A stretch of DNA of 64,000 nt, taken from the NCBI RefSeq assembly GCF_001642995.1, contig NZ_LOHS01000158.1, positions 40,598-104,597 on the forward strand. Direction: 5' to 3'. Each line of letters starts with the position of its first letter. The stretch's first letter is position 1. Origin of the DNA: Streptomyces jeddahensis. GTDB lineage: Bacteria > Actinomycetota > Actinomycetes > Streptomycetales > Streptomycetaceae. This document shows, piece after piece, positions 8,327-16,812 of the stretch. The notes under the pieces are model-generated. The model saw nothing but the letters and a program-made list of their open reading frames with translations. It did not search any database and was not told where the DNA came from. Both the position numbers and the translations under genes were made by a program.

Positions 8327-9915
8327 GTCGAGTAGGGCGACCCATCCCCGTCGACTCGCGCCAGGACCTCCCCGGTCCGCGCGTTTCGCGCCACCACCAC
8401 CGCCTCTCCAGGCACCCGCTGGCCCTCACCGAGCAGCAGCCAGCGCACGTGGTACCGGCGCACGATCGCGGTGCGCTCCGCGTGGGTCGACGTGGGCGCG
8501 AGATAGGCACGGACGGCAGCCCTGCGCCTGTCCCTCTCCCGCTCGTCGAGGGCGGGATCGGGCCAGGCCGGGGCGACGAGATTCGGTCCGTAGGCCGGGA
8601 GCGAGCGCACCGCCCGGTAACCGTTCGTCAGGACGACGTCTCCCGGCGCGATGTGCCGCGCTGCCCACTCGTACGTGGGCCAGGACGGCGGATGGCGAAG
8701 GCCCACCGGGTCGAGCGAGCGCGGTACGACCGCCCCGGCCTGGACCGAGAGGAATCCGACGCAGGCGCCGACGGCCGCCACGGAGGCGAGGCCGCGCCGC
8801 CACCGTGGCCACGGCCGAGGGGCGGCCACCTCCACGGCGAGCGCGAACTGCGGCGGCACCAGAGTCAGGCCGAGGATGCGCCCGTACGTGAAGTGGCCGC
8901 TGACCCATCCGTATGCGACCACTGCGCATTCGAGGACGAACATCAGGACCAGCGGGTCACGGTGGTTTCGGCGCCACCGGAGCCAGAGGGCAGGCAGGCC
9001 GATGCCGGCGAGCCAGAACTTCCCGGGAATCTGTGCGTACAGGCGCTGATGGATCGCGTCCACGCTGTGGTCCCCGATCAGGGAGAAGACGCCGAAGTAC
9101 GGCCAGCTGGCGGCGACAGCGGCCGCTGCAACCGCGGTGACCGCCCACCCACAGGGCACCCGCCACTCAAGGCTCCTGGAGGGCCAAGGCCCCCGGCAAG
9201 GCGACGCGAACGCCCCCACCCCCGTCACCGCGAACGCCACCACCCCCGTCACCGCCCCGACCGCCGTGATCGGGTGGATCAGCAGGATCAGCCCGCACAG
9301 GGCGCCCAGCCCCGCGTACCGCCAGAGAGATCCGGCAGTGGGCCGCGCCGCGAGCGAACCCGCCCATGCCCAGGCGAGGAAAGCGAGCCCGATGGCGAAC
9401 GTGGACGGGTACGCGAGGTTGCCCGTCATCGACAGCAGACCGAGGTAGCCGCTCCACCAGGCCGGGTGTGTGCCCCACAGGAGAACCATCGCGCCGAGCG
9501 CCGCCACCGGGGCCCACGGGCGGGGTGTCAGAACGCGGACGAACCGGCCGACGCCGACCAGCAGGACCAGCAGGTTCACCGGACCCGCCAGCTTCACGAC
9601 AACCCGCCCCGCGAGACCGGTCGCCCTTGCGAACACCGCTTGCAGGACGGCGTACGGGGAGTAGTAGGGGCTGCCCGCACCCGGCAGGTCCGCCATGGGG
9701 TGCGCGGGATGCAGCAGGTTCGCCTTCAGCCGTTCCACGACGGCCGCGTGCTGCCCGAAGTCGCAGCACATGGGGACCCGCCAGTAGGCCACCGACATGA
9801 CCAGCCAGAACAGCCCGCCGACGACGAGGTAGGGGCTGGGACGCCGCAGGCGACCGCTCGTGCGCAGAGCGGGGGCATCGCGAGCCGCCTGCCGCTCGGC
9901 CGTTGCTGTGGTCAT
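8275..9915 (-). CDS. Polytopic membrane protein, probable GT-C glycosyltransferase (paralogue of 30166-31740)
   Basis: 546-residue protein with a basic N-terminus, about ten membrane spans and a soluble C-terminus. Between the first spans it has DFGQHAAVVERLKANLLHP followed by SPYYSPYAVLQA; the protein encoded at 30166-31740 has the near-identical DLGQHAATIERLRVDLLHP and SPYYSPYTVAAA, so the two are clear paralogues. The arrangement, with an acidic/His loop after the first span, suits GT-C transferases that act outside the membrane on lipid-linked sugars, but no named family was recognised. The C-terminal part (GDVVLTNGYRAVRSLPAYGPN) is also shared by both. It lies 27 bp downstream of the methyltransferase gene at 9943-10749, so the two probably form an operon. 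Confidence 0.75.
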   Translation of the reverse strand: MTTATAERQAARDAPALRTSGRLRRPSPYLVVGGLFWLVMSVAYWRVPMCCDFGQHAAVVERLKANLLHPAHPMADLPGAGSPYYSPYAVLQAVFARATGLAGRVVVKLAGPVNLLVLLVGVGRFVRVLTPRPWAPVAALGAMVLLWGTHPAWWSGYLGLLSMTGNLAYPSTFAIGLAFLAWAWAGSLAARPTAGSLWRYAGLGALCGLILLIHPITAVGAVTGVVAFAVTGVGAFASPCRGPWPSRSLEWRVPCGWAVTAVAAAAVAASWPYFGVFSLIGDHSVDAIHQRLYAQIPGKFWLAGIGLPALWLRWRRNHRDPLVLMFVLECAVVAYGWVSGHFTYGRILGLTLVPPQFALAVEVAAPRPWPRWRRGLASVAAVGACVGFLSVQAGAVVPRSLDPVGLRHPPSWPTYEWAARHIAPGDVVLTNGYRAVRSLPAYGPNLVAPAWPDPALDERERDRRRAAVRAYLAPTSTHAERTAIVRRYHVRWLLLGEGQRVPGEAVVVARNARTGEVLARVDGDGSPYSTYSTTSSTGMLPRVALE

Positions 9916-9942
9916 CGCGCGAGCCGGCGACGGTTCGGTGCC

Positions 9943-10749
9943 TCAGCGGCCCGTCTTGGGGCGGACCAACGCCCGCGACACGACCGGCGGCAGCAGCTCG
10001 AGTGCGAGGCGGCGGGCCCCGCTCGGGCCGGGAAGCGCGTTGAGCACACGGAGCACCGGGTCCCCGTCGATCTTCTCGTCCACCACCACGCGATCCACCC
10101 GGTCCGTGGCCCAGGCACGCACGGCCTGCTGGAACGGCTCGGGCTCGCCCCAGGTCGCGTACAACTTGGCCGCCGACAGGCACACCGGCCGGAGCCCCTT
10201 GGTGAAGACCGCCTCCCAGACCGCGGCGGCCACGCCCGGGACATGCTCGGTGCGGTAGTCGTCGATGGCGACGACGCCGTCCTTGCGCAGAACACTCCGG
10301 GCGATGTCGATGTCGCCGCTCACGTCCTCGTACGTGCGTGAGGCGTCGATGTGCACGAAGCGGCAGCTGCCCGGCGCGATCCGCGACGCGAGAGCGGTGG
10401 TCCTGGCGTGCACGATGACGGGCAGATCCTCGTGGAAATTGAGGTAGTTGGCCTCGAAGGCCTCGCGCGTGAGTGTCTCCCGGTAGAAGGCGAGGGTGTC
10501 CCGGCGGCTGTAAAGACCGTGCGACTCGACGCCGAACAGGTCGCACACCGTGAACGTCTCGCCCTCGCGCAGATGCTCTCCCAGCAGGATTGCGCTCTTT
10601 CCGAGGTAGCAGCCCATTTCCAGAAGGTCACCGGGTGTGCGTCCGGTGGTCTCCAGCAGAACGCGGAACAGGTCCTGGTCGATGGCACGGAACCAGCCCG
10701 GCACCTCGCTGAGGCTGCGGGCTCTTCCGGGGGCGGTCCGGGTAGTCAT
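9943..10749 (-). CDS. Class I SAM-dependent methyltransferase (TylF/MycF-like)
   Basis: 268-residue enzyme with the SAM-binding motif LLEMGCYLGKS at about 42-52, an acidic loop CDLFGVES and HIDASRTYEDV further on. These resemble the TylF/MycF and Methyltransf_24 sugar O-methyltransferases, which are often metal dependent. The likely role is O-methylation of a sugar in the surface polymer. The ATG at 10749 is preferred over an in-frame TTG three codons upstream. A close paralogue lies at 23948-24922 and shares GDLLEMGCYLGKS, FEANYL.FHE, IDDYRT.H.PGVAAA.WEAV and the ending LLPPVV.R. A perfect inverted repeat lies 28-49 nt before the start. Confidence 0.85.
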   Translation of the reverse strand: MTTRTAPGRARSLSEVPGWFRAIDQDLFRVLLETTGRTPGDLLEMGCYLGKSAILLGEHLREGETFTVCDLFGVESHGLYSRRDTLAFYRETLTREAFEANYLNFHEDLPVIVHARTTALASRIAPGSCRFVHIDASRTYEDVSGDIDIARSVLRKDGVVAIDDYRTEHVPGVAAAVWEAVFTKGLRPVCLSAAKLYATWGEPEPFQQAVRAWATDRVDRVVVDEKIDGDPVLRVLNALPGPSGARRLALELLPPVVSRALVRPKTGR

Positions 10750-11212
10750 GATGGTCAACTCGCTTCGCTTCTCCGGCCGTCGACCGACCGGTCGACGGGT
10801 AATCCCCCCGCCGGTTCGCTGGTCGGTCGGATATGGGTGAAACGGATACGGGGAGTCGGATGGTGAAACGACGATGAGGGCATCCGATTACGGGGGCCTA
10901 TGGGCCTTCCGGGTGATGAGCGGGAGGTGATGTGCCCACCGGGCGCAAGAGATGTCAGCGAAGGCCGAACCCGCGATTCTGTAAATATGTTCATCAGTGC
11001 GGAGTGGGAGTGGCCGAGACTGGCGCAGAATCGTTTTATGCAGGCGCTTAGTCGAAACCTGCCGACCGTCTGGTCGTTGTCCGGGGTGTGGATCGCGGCC
11101 GGGGAGGCACCGTCCTTGCCGCCTGCCGATGCCGATCCGGGGAGCCACGGGTTGTCAATTCTCTGCGGCGCACCGGTCAATTGAGCGCTCTGCGCGGAAG
11201 GAGCTCCGCACG
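10750..11212. other. Divergent promoter region between two methyltransferase genes
   Basis: About 460 bp without a convincing gene. It holds the 22-bp dyad at 10777-10798, two direct copies of GGTGAAACG at 10836-10844 and 10862-10870, and AT-rich patches near 10980-10995 and 11030-11040 that could hold -10 elements for the plus-strand gene. Short frames here lack a ribosome-binding site and plausible protein character. Confidence 0.5.
10777..10798. repeat. Perfect inverted repeat, possible operator
   Basis: CCGTCGACCG and its exact complement CGGTCGACGG are separated by two bases. It lies just upstream of the minus-strand methyltransferase start at 10749. Without a T-run and in a 5' position it looks like a regulator-binding site rather than a terminator. 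Confidence 0.5.
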
Positions 11213-12061
11213 ATGTCGATGCAGGCGGCCGTAACGAAAACCGTCAAGCCGATTATTGGTGAGAAGAACTGGCAGACTCTGCGCCGCGTCAAGGGCAGAT
11301 TGTCCGGCACTCCAGCCGCCGCTCCGGCCAGAGCTGCCACTCCGGTCGGTGCCCCGGCCGGTCTCGCCGCGATCTCCGACGATCTGTCCAAGCTTGCACA
11401 GCACTTCAAGACGGACAAGTGGGGCACTCACCGCTACACACAGCACTACCAGCGGCATTTGCAGCACTTGAGGAACGACTCGATCAACCTTCTCGAGATC
11501 GGTATCGGCGGCTACAGCCGAGCCGGCCAGGGCGGAGCATCGTTGCGCATGTGGAAGCATTTCTTCCCCAATGCGCAGATCTTCGGGATGGATATCCAGG
11601 ACAAGTCGTTCGTCGATGAGGATCGGATCACGACGTTCATCGGGGACCAGTCCGACCCTGATTCGCTGATCGCCATCGCCGACAAGATCGGCACGCTCGA
11701 TGTCATCATCGACGACGGCAGCCACCGCAGCCCGCACGTACTCACGACGTTCGAGACGCTCTTTCCCCTGCTCCGTGACGGCGGCATCTACGCAGTCGAG
11801 GACACACAGACGTCGTACTGGCCGGAATGGCAGGGCAGCGAGGACCGGGACGACCCGAACACGAGCATGTCGATGCTGAAGCGACTGGCGGACGGCCTCA
11901 ACTACGAGGAATTCGTGGATGTGGACTACCAGCCGACCTATACGGATCTGAACGTCGTCGGCCTGCACTTCTACCACAATCTCGTGATCATCGAGAAGGG
12001 TAAGAATGCCGAAGGCACGAATAAGAAGCGGATCTTGAAGCAGCGTTACAGCCAGGGTTGA
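11213..12061 (+). CDS. Class I SAM-dependent methyltransferase (MycE/TylE-like)
   Basis: 282-residue protein. After a variable Ala/Pro-rich N-terminus (to about residue 50) comes LAQHFKTDKWGTHRYTQHY, then the SAM site LLEIGIGGY at 93-101, a GASLRMWKHFFP segment, GMDIQDKS and the acidic IDDGSH at about 166-171. This order is that of sugar O-methyltransferases related to macrolide MycE, but no polyketide genes are present, so it more likely methylates a hexose of a surface glycan. The ATG at 11213 has an excellent GGAAGGAG ribosome-binding site 9 nt upstream, which rules out the longer in-frame extension. It begins a plus-strand run with rmlC and a large GT2. Confidence 0.87.
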   Translation: MSMQAAVTKTVKPIIGEKNWQTLRRVKGRLSGTPAAAPARAATPVGAPAGLAAISDDLSKLAQHFKTDKWGTHRYTQHYQRHLQHLRNDSINLLEIGIGGYSRAGQGGASLRMWKHFFPNAQIFGMDIQDKSFVDEDRITTFIGDQSDPDSLIAIADKIGTLDVIIDDGSHRSPHVLTTFETLFPLLRDGGIYAVEDTQTSYWPEWQGSEDRDDPNTSMSMLKRLADGLNYEEFVDVDYQPTYTDLNVVGLHFYHNLVIIEKGKNAEGTNKKRILKQRYSQG

Positions 12062-12181
12062 GGCTCCCTTTCCGACCCACCCCATCCCATCCCACACCAC
12101 CCCGGTTCCGGCCCATAACTGTCGCGATAGTTCGCCAGTTGTAGGCACGAGTCAATATGCCGAAACGAAAGGTCTGCTCAG

Positions 12182-12790
12182 ATGCGTCCACTGACGATCG
12201 AGGGTGCGTGGGCATGGGAGCCCCGGGTGTTCCCGGACGAGCGCGGTGCCTTCCACGAGTGGTTCAAGGAAGGCCCGTTCCGTGAGGGCGCGGGACGGTC
12301 CCTGAGCCTCGCCCAGGCCAACTGCTCGGTCTCGCGCAGGGGCGTGCTGCGCGGCATCCATTACGCCGACGTCCCGCCCAGCCAGGCGAAGTACGTCAAG
12401 TGCGTGCGCGGGGCGGTCCTCGATGTGATCGTCGACATTCGCGTCGGGTCGCCCACGTACGGGCGGTGGGAGGCCGTGCGCCTCGACGACGTGGACCACC
12501 GCAGCGTGTTCCTCGCCGAGGGGCTCGGCCATGCCTTCATGGCGCTGAGCGACGACGCGACGGTGGTGTACCTCTGCTCGACCCCGTACACGCCGAGCCG
12601 CGAACACGGCATCCACCCGCTCGACGAGCAGCTCGGCATCGCCTGGCCGGAGGAGTTCGAACCCCTCCTCTCCGCCAAGGACGCCGACGCGCCCACGCTC
12701 GCCGAGGCGGAGCGGGACGGGCTGCTGCCGCGTTACGAGGACTGCCTGGCGATGTACGCGGGCCACAGTCCCGCACTGGTCGGGGAATGA
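12182..12790 (+). CDS. rfbC: dTDP-4-dehydrorhamnose 3,5-epimerase-like protein
   Basis: 202-residue cupin of the RmlC family, which epimerises dTDP-4-keto-6-deoxyglucose at C3 and/or C5. The catalytic base region RGVLRGIHY places His60, GLGHAFM carries a second conserved His (117), and the Tyr of STPYTPSREHGI (136) fits the family's second catalytic residue. The frame ends at about the family's usual size. RmlA, RmlB and RmlD genes are absent from the window, so the substrate must come from elsewhere in the genome. It could also be a 3-epimerase-only relative used for other deoxysugars. AAAGGT lies about 9 nt before the start. The next gene starts 9 nt after its stop, so they form an operon. 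Confidence 0.88.
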   Translation: MRPLTIEGAWAWEPRVFPDERGAFHEWFKEGPFREGAGRSLSLAQANCSVSRRGVLRGIHYADVPPSQAKYVKCVRGAVLDVIVDIRVGSPTYGRWEAVRLDDVDHRSVFLAEGLGHAFMALSDDATVVYLCSTPYTPSREHGIHPLDEQLGIAWPEEFEPLLSAKDADAPTLAEAERDGLLPRYEDCLAMYAGHSPALVGE

Positions 12791-12799
12791 GGCCGCACC

Positions 12800-14788
12800 A
12801 TGACGGTCAAGGTCAGCGTCGTCGTCCCGGTCTACAACCCCGGCCCTTACATCGAGGACTGCATCGCCTCGCTGCTGCGGCAGAGCCTCCCTGACGACGA
12901 GTATGAAGCAATCTTCGTGGACGACGGCTCGACGGACGAGACGCCGGCCCGCCTCGACGAACTCGCCGCCCGGCACCCGCACATGCGCGTCATCCACCAA
13001 GAGAATTCCGGCTGGTCGGGCAAGCCGCGCAATGTGGGGATCGAGGCGGCGCGCGGCGAGTTCGTCATGTTCGTCGACAACGACGACTGGTTGGGGGACG
13101 AGGCGCTCGAGCGGATGTACGCGTACGGCGTCGAGCACGAAGCGGACGTCGTCATCGGGAAGATGGCCGGCAAGGGCCGCCCCGTGCCGCTGGAGCTGTT
13201 CCGCGTGAACCGGCCCAGGGCCGACGTCATGAACGCCCCGCTGATCGACAGCCTCACCCCGCACAAGATGTTCCGCCGGTCGTTCCTGGACGAGCGCGGC
13301 CTGCGCTTCCCGGAGGGACGGCGGCGGCTCGAGGACCACGTCTTCGTCACCGAGGCGTATCTCACCGCAGGCAGCGTCGCCGTCCTCAGCGACTACGTCT
13401 GCTACTACCACGTCAAGCGCGAGGACGCCTCCAACGCCGGTTTCCAGCGCATCGACCCGGTCGGCTACTTCCGGAATCTGCGGGAGGCACTCGACGTCGT
13501 CGAGAAGTACACCGAGCCCGGACCACTGCGGGACAGGCTGTACCGCCGCTGGTTCCGCAACGAGATGATCGAGCGGATGCGCGGCGGGCGGCTGCTCGCC
13601 TGGCCGGAGGAGTACCGGCATGAGATGTTCCGCGAGATCCACAAGGTGGCGGTGGAACGTTTCGGGCCGGGCGTCATGACGGGGATGCTGCCCACCCAGC
13701 AGGTCGTCGGCGCGCTGATCAAGGCCGACCGCTACCCGGACATCGAGGCGCTCGCGCGGTGGGAGAAGGACATCCGGCCGCATGCTGAGCTGACCGGCCT
13801 GGAGTGGGAGGGCGGGATGCTGCGCCTCGGCTTCACCGGCGAGATGCGGGTCCGCAGTCAGCCCATGACCTTCCTCCACAAGGGGGAGGACGGGCTGCTC
13901 GACATCCCCATCGAGGCAGCGGGTAGGGATGCCGTCGCGCTGCAGGACACCGACATGTCCGCCCGTACCGGAAAGTCCAAGATCGATCTGGTGGTACGGG
14001 AACGCTCCACGGCCGCCGAGTTCTACCAGCCCGTCGAGTTCACCCGGCAGCGCATGGACGGCGACGGCCCGGAGAAGGATCGGTTCCGGCTGGTGCTGCG
14101 TGCGACATCGACCATCGACCCGCAGTCGGCGGCGGGCGGGGCGCCGCTGGCGCGCGGCATCTGGGACGTCTTCGTACGGGTCCACATCTGCGGCTGGACC
14201 AAGGAGACCCGCCTGGGAGCCGTGCGCAGCGAGGCCGCCAGGGCGGGTCGCCGCGCGGCATTCCTCGGCGCGCCCGCGCGGCTGGTCCTGCCCTACTGGA
14301 CCGAACCCCACGGCAATCTGTCGCTGGACGTCGGGCAGGCGACCTCGAGATTCGGGTACGACCTCGTGGACCTCGGGCCCCGGGAGATGCGCGTGGACGG
14401 CGCAGACCTGGTGACGCGGCTGCCGGTACAGGTCACCGACGAGATCGAGGCGCTGCTCCATCTGTCCGAGAACGCGGGCGCGGAGCGCACGGTCAGCGTC
14501 CGCGCGGTGGTGACCGGCGCCGAAGGACGCTCCGGGTCAGTGCTCCGCGCGGGGCTCACCGACCCCGAACTCACCGCGGGGGACTGGCGCCTGGAGCTGA
14601 GCCTGCGCGACGAACCGGAGCGCCGCACCAGGCTCCCGCTCGTCCTGACCGTCGGCCCCGGAGGTGCGCTCTCCCTGCGCCGCCCGCACGAAGGCGCCGC
14701 CCAGCAGCCCGTACCGCCTCCCCGGACGCCGCGACCAGGCCTGCTCCGGCGGGCGATGCGCAAGGCCCAGCGGCTCACGGCCCGCTGA
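12800..14788 (+). CDS. Glycosyltransferase family 2 with long C-terminal domain
   Basis: 662-residue cytoplasmic enzyme. The GT-A domain occupies roughly residues 1-330: KVSVVVPVYN at 4-13, FVDDGSTDETP at 39-49, SGKPRNVG at about 73-80 and the metal-binding DND at 93-95. The remaining 300 residues contain two similar-looking beta-rich segments, each with an LPYWTEP- or LLHLSEN-type strand pattern, as in wall teichoic acid transferases such as TarP/TarS, where the C-terminus mediates oligomerisation or polymer binding. It starts 9 nt after rfbC with GAGG at good spacing. A probable role is side-chain or backbone glycosylation of a teichoic-acid-like polymer. Its 3' end abuts a truncated TagF-like remnant on the other strand. 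Confidence 0.85.
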   Translation: MTVKVSVVVPVYNPGPYIEDCIASLLRQSLPDDEYEAIFVDDGSTDETPARLDELAARHPHMRVIHQENSGWSGKPRNVGIEAARGEFVMFVDNDDWLGDEALERMYAYGVEHEADVVIGKMAGKGRPVPLELFRVNRPRADVMNAPLIDSLTPHKMFRRSFLDERGLRFPEGRRRLEDHVFVTEAYLTAGSVAVLSDYVCYYHVKREDASNAGFQRIDPVGYFRNLREALDVVEKYTEPGPLRDRLYRRWFRNEMIERMRGGRLLAWPEEYRHEMFREIHKVAVERFGPGVMTGMLPTQQVVGALIKADRYPDIEALARWEKDIRPHAELTGLEWEGGMLRLGFTGEMRVRSQPMTFLHKGEDGLLDIPIEAAGRDAVALQDTDMSARTGKSKIDLVVRERSTAAEFYQPVEFTRQRMDGDGPEKDRFRLVLRATSTIDPQSAAGGAPLARGIWDVFVRVHICGWTKETRLGAVRSEAARAGRRAAFLGAPARLVLPYWTEPHGNLSLDVGQATSRFGYDLVDLGPREMRVDGADLVTRLPVQVTDEIEALLHLSENAGAERTVSVRAVVTGAEGRSGSVLRAGLTDPELTAGDWRLELSLRDEPERRTRLPLVLTVGPGGALSLRRPHEGAAQQPVPPPRTPRPGLLRRAMRKAQRLTAR

Positions 14789-14811
14789 ACCGCGCACGGG
14801 CTGCACCACAC

Positions 14812-15151
14812 CATCGATGGCCTGGAGGGCGTGACGGGTGAGCGTGTCGTCGCTGTCGAGGAAGATGATGTAGTCGCCGGTGGCGCGCTCGAGGCCGGCG
14901 TTGCGGGCCGGACCCAGGCCGGCGTTCTCCGGCAGGTGGACAGCGGTGACGCGCGGGTCGCGACCCGCGAACTCGTCGACGATGGCGCCGCTGCCATCGG
15001 GTGAGCAGTCGTCGACGGCGATCACCTCGAAGTCCGTGAACGACTGGTCCAGGACGGACTCGAGGCATGCGTGCAGGTAGGGCTGCACGTCATACACGGG
15101 GACGATCACGCTGAACCGAGGCAAGGCACGTCCATGGGTCGTAAACGGCAT
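14812..15151 (-). pseudogene. Truncated 5' remnant of a GT2-TagF gene
   Basis: From an ATG at 15151 the minus strand encodes about 113 residues (RFSVIVPVYDVQPYLHACLE, AVDDCSPDGSGAIVDEF, FLDSDDTL) that match the start of the full-length gene at 36289-38568 nearly residue for residue; the DNA also aligns closely over about 340 bp. Homology stops near 14812, just after the DSD motif, and the open frame then runs into the antisense of the neighbouring GT2, where it makes no sense. The rest of the GT2 domain and the whole TagF domain are missing. It is best read as a decayed or recombination-generated duplicate and is unlikely to give a working enzyme. Confidence 0.75.
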
Positions 15152-15714
15152 ATAGTGCTGAAACGGCCAATAGAGTGAGTGAGTTACGCCGGATTGCGGC
15201 ATACGGGGGAAGCGGAGGCAGCGACATGCATCGGCCTGTGTCACTCACGGGCGGGTAGCCCGTCGAGCCCTGGTGGGTCGGCCGGCTGCCGACCCTGATC
15301 GGCCCGGTTCCGTGGCCGGGAGGCGTGGGCGGAGGCCGCGAGTATTCGCGCCGGCTGCGCCGGGCGCTTCGCTGGGCGCTTCGCCGGTGCGCTGGGCTCG
15401 CCGGCTGTCAGAGCGGTCAGATCCGTCAGGGCCATCAGGCCAAGGCGCCTGGTGGCCCCCGTAGGCCCCCGAGCGGGGGCCTCGGTGCAGCCGCTCGGCC
15501 TGGCGGGATGTTGCGCCGTCCATCAAGGGTCATTGCCGGGCCAGTCGGTCAGAAAAGTCATTGCCGTCCGAACAGGTGCGTACGGTGCAGTAATGGCGAA
15601 TCGTTTCTGCCTAGCCCACCGGAGTGGATAGCTCTCAAGCACCGGAAACTCCCGCCGGGAAACGGAGGTTGAAGGCAGGCCGACGCTCTCGTTCCCGAAC
15701 AACGGAGACTGTCC
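15152..15714. other. Intergenic region upstream of the aminotransferase gene
   Basis: About 560 bp with no supported gene. Candidate frames are Arg/Pro/Ala-rich and have no ribosome-binding site. A GC-rich hairpin lies at 15463-15482. The last 130 bp, which are less G+C-rich, probably hold the promoter of the plus-strand sugar operon; GGAG lies 7 nt before its ATG. Confidence 0.45.
15463..15482. terminator. Short GC-rich hairpin
   Basis: AGGCCCCC and GGGGGCCT form a perfect 8-bp stem around a GAGC tetraloop. No T-run follows on either strand. It may insulate the remnant from the operon at 15715. Confidence 0.4.
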
Positions 15715-16812
15715 ATGAGCGGGACCATCCCGTCGATCCCGGCCGCCAGGCCCGTGATCGGCACTGCCGAAATCGAAGCCGCCGTAAGGGTGTTGCGCAG
15801 CGGCCGTGTCGTCCAGGGGCCCGAAGTGGCCGCGTTCGAGGAGGAGTTCTCCGACCTGGTCGACGGCCGCGCCTGCATCGCGGTCAATTCCGGCACGTCC
15901 GCCCTGCAGCTGAGCCTGATGGCGCTCGGCATCGGACCCGGCGACGAGGTCGTGGTGCCGTCCTTCTCCTTCGCCGCCACGGCCAACGCCGTACGCCTGG
16001 TGGGTGCCGAGCCCGTCTTCGCCGATATCGACCCCCGCACCTACTGCCTCGATCCGGTCGCCGCGGCCTCCGTGATCGGACCGCGCACCGCGGCGCTGAT
16101 GCCTGTACACCTGTACGGACACCCGGCGGCCATGGACCGGCTGACGCGGCTGGCCGAGCGCCACGGGCTCGCCGTACTCGAGGACGCGTGCCAGGCGCAC
16201 GGTGCCGCCCTGGGCGCCCGGCCTGTCGGAACGTTTGGGCTGGCCGGCTGCTTCAGCTTCTATCCGACGAAGAACATGCACGCCCTGGAAGGCGGCATGA
16301 TCACGACCGGAGATCCCCAGCTCGCCCGCATCCTGCGGCTGTTGCGCAACCAGGGAATGGAGCAGCGGTACGCGAACGAGATCGTCGGCGCCAACATGCG
16401 GATGACCGATGTCGCGGCGGCCATCGGCCGCGAACAGCTGAAGCAGCTTCCCGCCTGGACCGAGCGGCGGCGGGCCAACGCCAAGGTGCTCGACTCCCTC
16501 ATCCACGGGCTCCCCGTGCCGCACGTGGCGGACGGTGCTCGGCACGTCTACCACCAGTACACGGTGCGCATTCCCGACGGCCGCCGGGACGCGGTGCAGC
16601 AGGAGCTGGAACAGAAGGGCATCGGCAGCGCGGTGTACTACCCGACGCCGATCCACCGGCTCACGCCCTACCTGGACCCGGGCCGACCGCCCCTGCCCGA
16701 GACCGACCGAGCGGCCGCCGAGGTGCTCTCGCTGCCGATCCACCCCACCCTCGGACAGACGGAGCTCGAGCGGATCGCCCGTGACGTGAGTATCGCCGGA
16801 GGCGCCCGGTGA
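15715..16812 (+). CDS. DegT/DnrJ/EryC1/StrS sugar aminotransferase
   Basis: 365-residue PLP enzyme that transfers an amino group from glutamate or glutamine to a keto-sugar nucleotide. The internal-aldimine lysine is K186 in FYPTKNMHALEGGM; NSGTSALQLSLMALGIGPGDEV near the N-terminus and EDACQAHGA before the lysine are also standard. Together with the Gfo/Idh dehydrogenase it overlaps (GTGA, 4 bp) and the hexapeptide acetyltransferase at 19060, it matches the WlbE/WbpE, WlbA/WbpB and WlbB/WbpD trio that turns UDP-GlcNAcA into UDP-2,3-diacetamido-2,3-dideoxyglucuronate. A UDP-GlcNAc 6-dehydrogenase is not in the window. GGAG lies 7 nt before the ATG. Confidence 0.88.
   Translation: MSGTIPSIPAARPVIGTAEIEAAVRVLRSGRVVQGPEVAAFEEEFSDLVDGRACIAVNSGTSALQLSLMALGIGPGDEVVVPSFSFAATANAVRLVGAEPVFADIDPRTYCLDPVAAASVIGPRTAALMPVHLYGHPAAMDRLTRLAERHGLAVLEDACQAHGAALGARPVGTFGLAGCFSFYPTKNMHALEGGMITTGDPQLARILRLLRNQGMEQRYANEIVGANMRMTDVAAAIGREQLKQLPAWTERRRANAKVLDSLIHGLPVPHVADGARHVYHQYTVRIPDGRRDAVQQELEQKGIGSAVYYPTPIHRLTPYLDPGRPPLPETDRAAAEVLSLPIHPTLGQTELERIARDVSIAGGAR

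Noticed and set aside
7849..10341. 830-residue plus-strand frame
   Set aside because: It runs antisense across the membrane-protein and methyltransferase genes and is rich in Arg/His/Gly; the minus-strand products have clear motifs.
10900..11184. 94-residue plus-strand frame before the MycE-like methyltransferase gene
   Set aside because: No ribosome-binding site or recognisable protein character; the space looks like a divergent promoter.
9943..12061. A macrolide or antibiotic gene cluster, suggested by MycE/MycF/TylF-like methyltransferases
   Set aside because: No polyketide or peptide synthase, and all neighbours are surface-polymer genes; sugar methylation there is simpler.
12152..14461. 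769-residue minus-strand frame
   Set aside because: Antisense shadow of rfbC and the GT2 gene, both with clear family motifs and ribosome-binding sites.
15245..15526. 93-residue minus-strand frame
   Set aside because: Arg/Pro/Ala-rich with no ribosome-binding site, and it spans a hairpin.
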